Assembly (NCBI GenBank): GCA_964418585.1
Contig: CAYQMG010000048.1
Location: 1 to 64,000 of the forward strand
DNA: 64,000 nt
From: JAJRTE01 sp964418585
GTDB taxonomy: Bacteria; Myxococcota_A; UBA796; JAJRTE01
Reading direction: 5' to 3'
The notes below the pieces were generated by a model. That model saw only the letters and a list, made by a program, of their open reading frames with translations. It was not told the origin of the DNA and searched no databases. The position numbers and the translations under genes were made by a program. Of the stretch, positions 61,988 through 64,000 are shown piece by piece (the stretch's first letter is position 1; the number at the start of each line of letters is the position of its first letter).

Positions 61988-63757
61988 ATGAACCGGACAC
62001 GCACCAACGAGCCTCTCAAGCTGATTCTGGCCCTCGCCTTGCTCCTGGTGGCCGGATCGCGGTGGACCGGGTGTGGGTGTCGGCCCACGGCCGGCACCGG
62101 GTGCCTCCCAGGGCGTCCTCTCGTGCGCCATCCGCGCCTGTTGGTGGTCAACCAGGTCGGCTACCGGCTCGGACTGTGCAAACGTGCCCTGGTCGTCAAC
62201 CAGGTGCGCCGGGCGGGAAAGGACGAGGTGGCCCTCGTCGACGCTGCCACCGACGAAATCGTCGCCCTCGTACCGCCTGGTCCACCCGAACGGGACCCTC
62301 AAACACGCGACCGCATCCAGATCGTGGACTTCTCCTGGTTCGACCAGCCTGGGACCTACTTCCTCCGACAGGGCGGCCTCCGTTCCCCCCCCTTCCTCGT
62401 GGACAGCAACCCGTTCCAGACCACCATCGACCAGCTCATGCGCGCCTACCATTATCAGCGCTGCGGCGTGCCCCTCGCCGACCCTCACACCGGCATCGCC
62501 CATCCCCCCTGCCATCTCCAGGACCCACGGCTCGCTCGAGACGACCCGTACCACAGGAAAGGCGACCGTCTCCACGTGGTCGGCGGCTGGCACGACGCCG
62601 GAGACTATGGTCGTTACGTGAGCACCACCGCAGTCGTGGTCGGCCGGTTGTCGCACCTGGCCGAACAGTATCCCGGCCTGCTTCACGACCACCTGAACAT
62701 TCCCGAAAGCGGAAACGGAATCCCCGACCTGCTGGACGAGACCGCGGTCGGCCTCCGCTGGCTCCTCGCCATGCAACGGCCCGACGGCGCCGTCTACCGG
62801 AAGGTGGCGGGTAGCCACTGGCCTGCTCCGGGTCCGCCCCAAAACGACACCCAGCCCCAGTACGTCTACGGTATCTCGTCCCACGAAACCGCCAAGGCTG
62901 CTGCTGCAACCGCCATGGCCGCTCGAGTCTTCCGTACCTGGGACCCTGACCTGGCAGACCGCGCCATCCAGTTCGCCCGGCGTGCCTGGGGCTTTCTCGA
63001 GCGCCATCCGGAGGTCATCCTGGACCGGCACCCCGAGGACGACCGCGGGTCTGGGTGCTACATGACCTTCGACGACCCGGAAAAGACGAGGCCTCACACC
63101 GACGCAGGTGACCGGTTCTGGGCTGCTGCGGAACTCTACCTCACCACCGGAGAGCCGACGTTCCGCCGCTACCTCGAGCCACGGGTCGGGAATCTGCCGT
63201 ACACACTGTTCGGCTGGCGAGACCCCTCGGCCCTCGGCATGCTCGACCTCTACCTCTCGAATCAGATTCCGGAAACCTGGCGCCGGGCCATCGCCGCCAG
63301 GATCATGGAACGGGCAGGATATCTGCTCGAGAACGTCCGTAACAGCGGCTACCGGATCGCCACCAGCAACTTCGTCTGGGGGTCCAACCGGAACACGGCC
63401 GAGGACGGTGTAACGCTGGCGCTTGCATACCGCATCACCGGACAGCGGGATTACCTGGACGCAGCAGTGGCGCAGGCCGACTACCTGCTCGGGACGAACC
63501 ATTTCGGCGTCTCGTTCGTCACCGGCGTGGGCAGCAATCCGGTCCAGCACCTGGCCCACGCTTTTGCCCGGGCTCGAGGCGTGCGTCTCCCCGGCTTCCT
63601 TGTGGGAGGCCCGAACGCACGGGCCGAGGATGGGGTGGCTCCCCGGGGACGCGGCCCACTCAGTTGGGTCGACAACGCCGAGTCCTACGCAACCAACGAA
63701 AACGCGATCGACTACAACCCGGCACTGGTCCACCTGCTCGCAGAGCTGAGCCGGTAG
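61988..63757 (+). CDS. Glycoside hydrolase family 9 lipoprotein
   Basis: A 589-residue predicted cellulase/glucosidase. A hydrophobic signal ends near RWTGCGC, so Cys29 or Cys31 may be lipidated. Residues about 50-140 are an Ig-like CelD_N domain (LLVVNQVGYR, FSWFDQPGTYFLR). The GH9 (alpha/alpha)6 barrel follows: VVGGWHDAGDYGRYV with catalytic Asp203 and Asp206, IPESGNGIPDLLDET, HETAKAAAATAMAARVF, VTGVGSNPVQHLAHAF, and TNENAIDYNPALVHLL with the catalytic acid Glu571. GH9 enzymes hydrolyse beta-1,4-glucans, or chitobiose-like substrates in some clades. It starts 41 bases after lpd with a weak ribosome site. Confidence 0.9.
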   Translation: MNRTRTNEPLKLILALALLLVAGSRWTGCGCRPTAGTGCLPGRPLVRHPRLLVVNQVGYRLGLCKRALVVNQVRRAGKDEVALVDAATDEIVALVPPGPPERDPQTRDRIQIVDFSWFDQPGTYFLRQGGLRSPPFLVDSNPFQTTIDQLMRAYHYQRCGVPLADPHTGIAHPPCHLQDPRLARDDPYHRKGDRLHVVGGWHDAGDYGRYVSTTAVVVGRLSHLAEQYPGLLHDHLNIPESGNGIPDLLDETAVGLRWLLAMQRPDGAVYRKVAGSHWPAPGPPQNDTQPQYVYGISSHETAKAAAATAMAARVFRTWDPDLADRAIQFARRAWGFLERHPEVILDRHPEDDRGSGCYMTFDDPEKTRPHTDAGDRFWAAAELYLTTGEPTFRRYLEPRVGNLPYTLFGWRDPSALGMLDLYLSNQIPETWRRAIAARIMERAGYLLENVRNSGYRIATSNFVWGSNRNTAEDGVTLALAYRITGQRDYLDAAVAQADYLLGTNHFGVSFVTGVGSNPVQHLAHAFARARGVRLPGFLVGGPNARAEDGVAPRGRGPLSWVDNAESYATNENAIDYNPALVHLLAELSR

Positions 63758-63925
63758 CCTGGAACGGCCTCGACCCGGTCTTGCCACGCCGTGGGCTCCT
63801 GTTCGTCCCTTCTCCGCGCGGTCCGCCTGACCTGGTCCGCACTGTCGCGCAGTGGTCGGCCGGGCGCCGAGGACTACCAGTGCGCGGGGAATCGAACGAA
63901 CCTGCGCTCGGGCCGTGGGGGGCGA

Positions 63926-63954
63926 TTGACACTGGTGCGGTTGAAGCCTATCAT
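63926..63954 (+). promoter_or_regulatory. Strong promoter reading out of the window
   Basis: TTGACA and TATCAT are separated by exactly 17 bases. The gene it serves lies beyond base 64000. The rest of 63758-64000 shows no gene. Confidence 0.65.
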
Positions 63955-64000
63955 GGCGCAATATCCGTGGAAGCGCGCGCCTTGCGGGCGCATGCAGGCG

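Noticed and set aside
63868..63915. tRNA-like T-arm (GGGGAATCGAACGAACC)
   Set aside because: No acceptor, D- or anticodon stem can be folded around it on either strand.
1..64000. CRISPR array, IS element, phage or integron
   Set aside because: No regularly spaced repeats, transposase, integrase or terminal repeats seen on either strand.
1..64000. Second over-represented word GTATC (for example Arg-Ile as CGT ATC)
   Set aside because: I noticed an impression of excess but did not count it, and it is not palindromic; a k-mer count would be needed.
1..64000. Sigma-54 promoter for the NtrC-family regulator
   Set aside because: I found no TGGCAC-N5-TTGC match in intergenic regions; TGGCAC at 16306 lacks the GC element.

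Overview
The window is a GC-rich (roughly two thirds G+C by eye), densely coded bacterial chromosome segment with about 43 protein genes and no rRNA, tRNA, CRISPR, transposase or phage gene that I can see. Lipoprotein signals, a PilT-type pilus motor, bactofilins, eukaryotic-like Ser/Thr kinases, PEGA and FG-GAP domains, a FliA-type sigma factor, C4 zinc-ribbon proteins and Asp-rich lipoprotein linkers together suggest a Gram-negative, delta-proteobacterial or Myxococcota-like organism. That placement is inference; no rRNA or marker gene fixes it.

Layout. 1-8 kb: a 5'-truncated FG-GAP surface protein, a membrane histidine kinase, two polytopic GT-C-like membrane proteins and a CPBP protease. 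8-12.6 kb: a zinc-ribbon membrane protein, an alpha/beta hydrolase, then an operon of three bactofilins and a lipoprotein. 12.6-19.5 kb: a divergent three-gene locus, with a CHAT protease-nSTAND NTPase-transmembrane-FGE fusion on one side and a RavA-like MoxR ATPase plus ViaA-like VWA protein on the other. It resembles the published MoxR/vWA/CHAT (VMAP-type) conflict systems, but both the ATPase and the VWA domain have lost their key residues. 19.5-27.7 kb: a GT-C-like enzyme, an FGE-domain lipoprotein, a lipase-like protein lacking its serine, and a two-gene glycosyltransferase operon. 27.7-42.6 kb: a signalling and motility block with PilT, a P-loop-less PilB/GspE-like partner, REC-PATAN-Roadblock and REC-histidine kinase proteins, a DivK-like regulator, FliA with a small FlgM-like protein, an active-looking kinase beside a pseudokinase, and a histidine kinase with a sigma-54 activator. 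42.6-46 kb: an HD hydrolase coupled to a BtuFDC-like importer. 46-50.6 kb: a TetR-MaoC-FabG-thiolase fatty-acid operon. 50.8-63.8 kb: a subtilase-like FG-GAP protein lacking catalytic residues, acyl-CoA synthetase, the complete 2-oxoglutarate dehydrogenase complex and a GH9 glycosidase.

Three themes run through the window. First, the palindrome CTCGAG occurs about 150 times by my manual tally, against roughly 22 expected from composition, inside genes of every function and in more than one reading frame. Second, many enzyme-family proteins have lost a catalytic residue (MoxR, VWA, PilB-like, kinase, subtilase, lipase), often beside an intact partner. Third, clear sigma-70 promoters with 17-base spacers are common, including one that places the start site at a leaderless AUG and one overlapped by a likely TetR operator.
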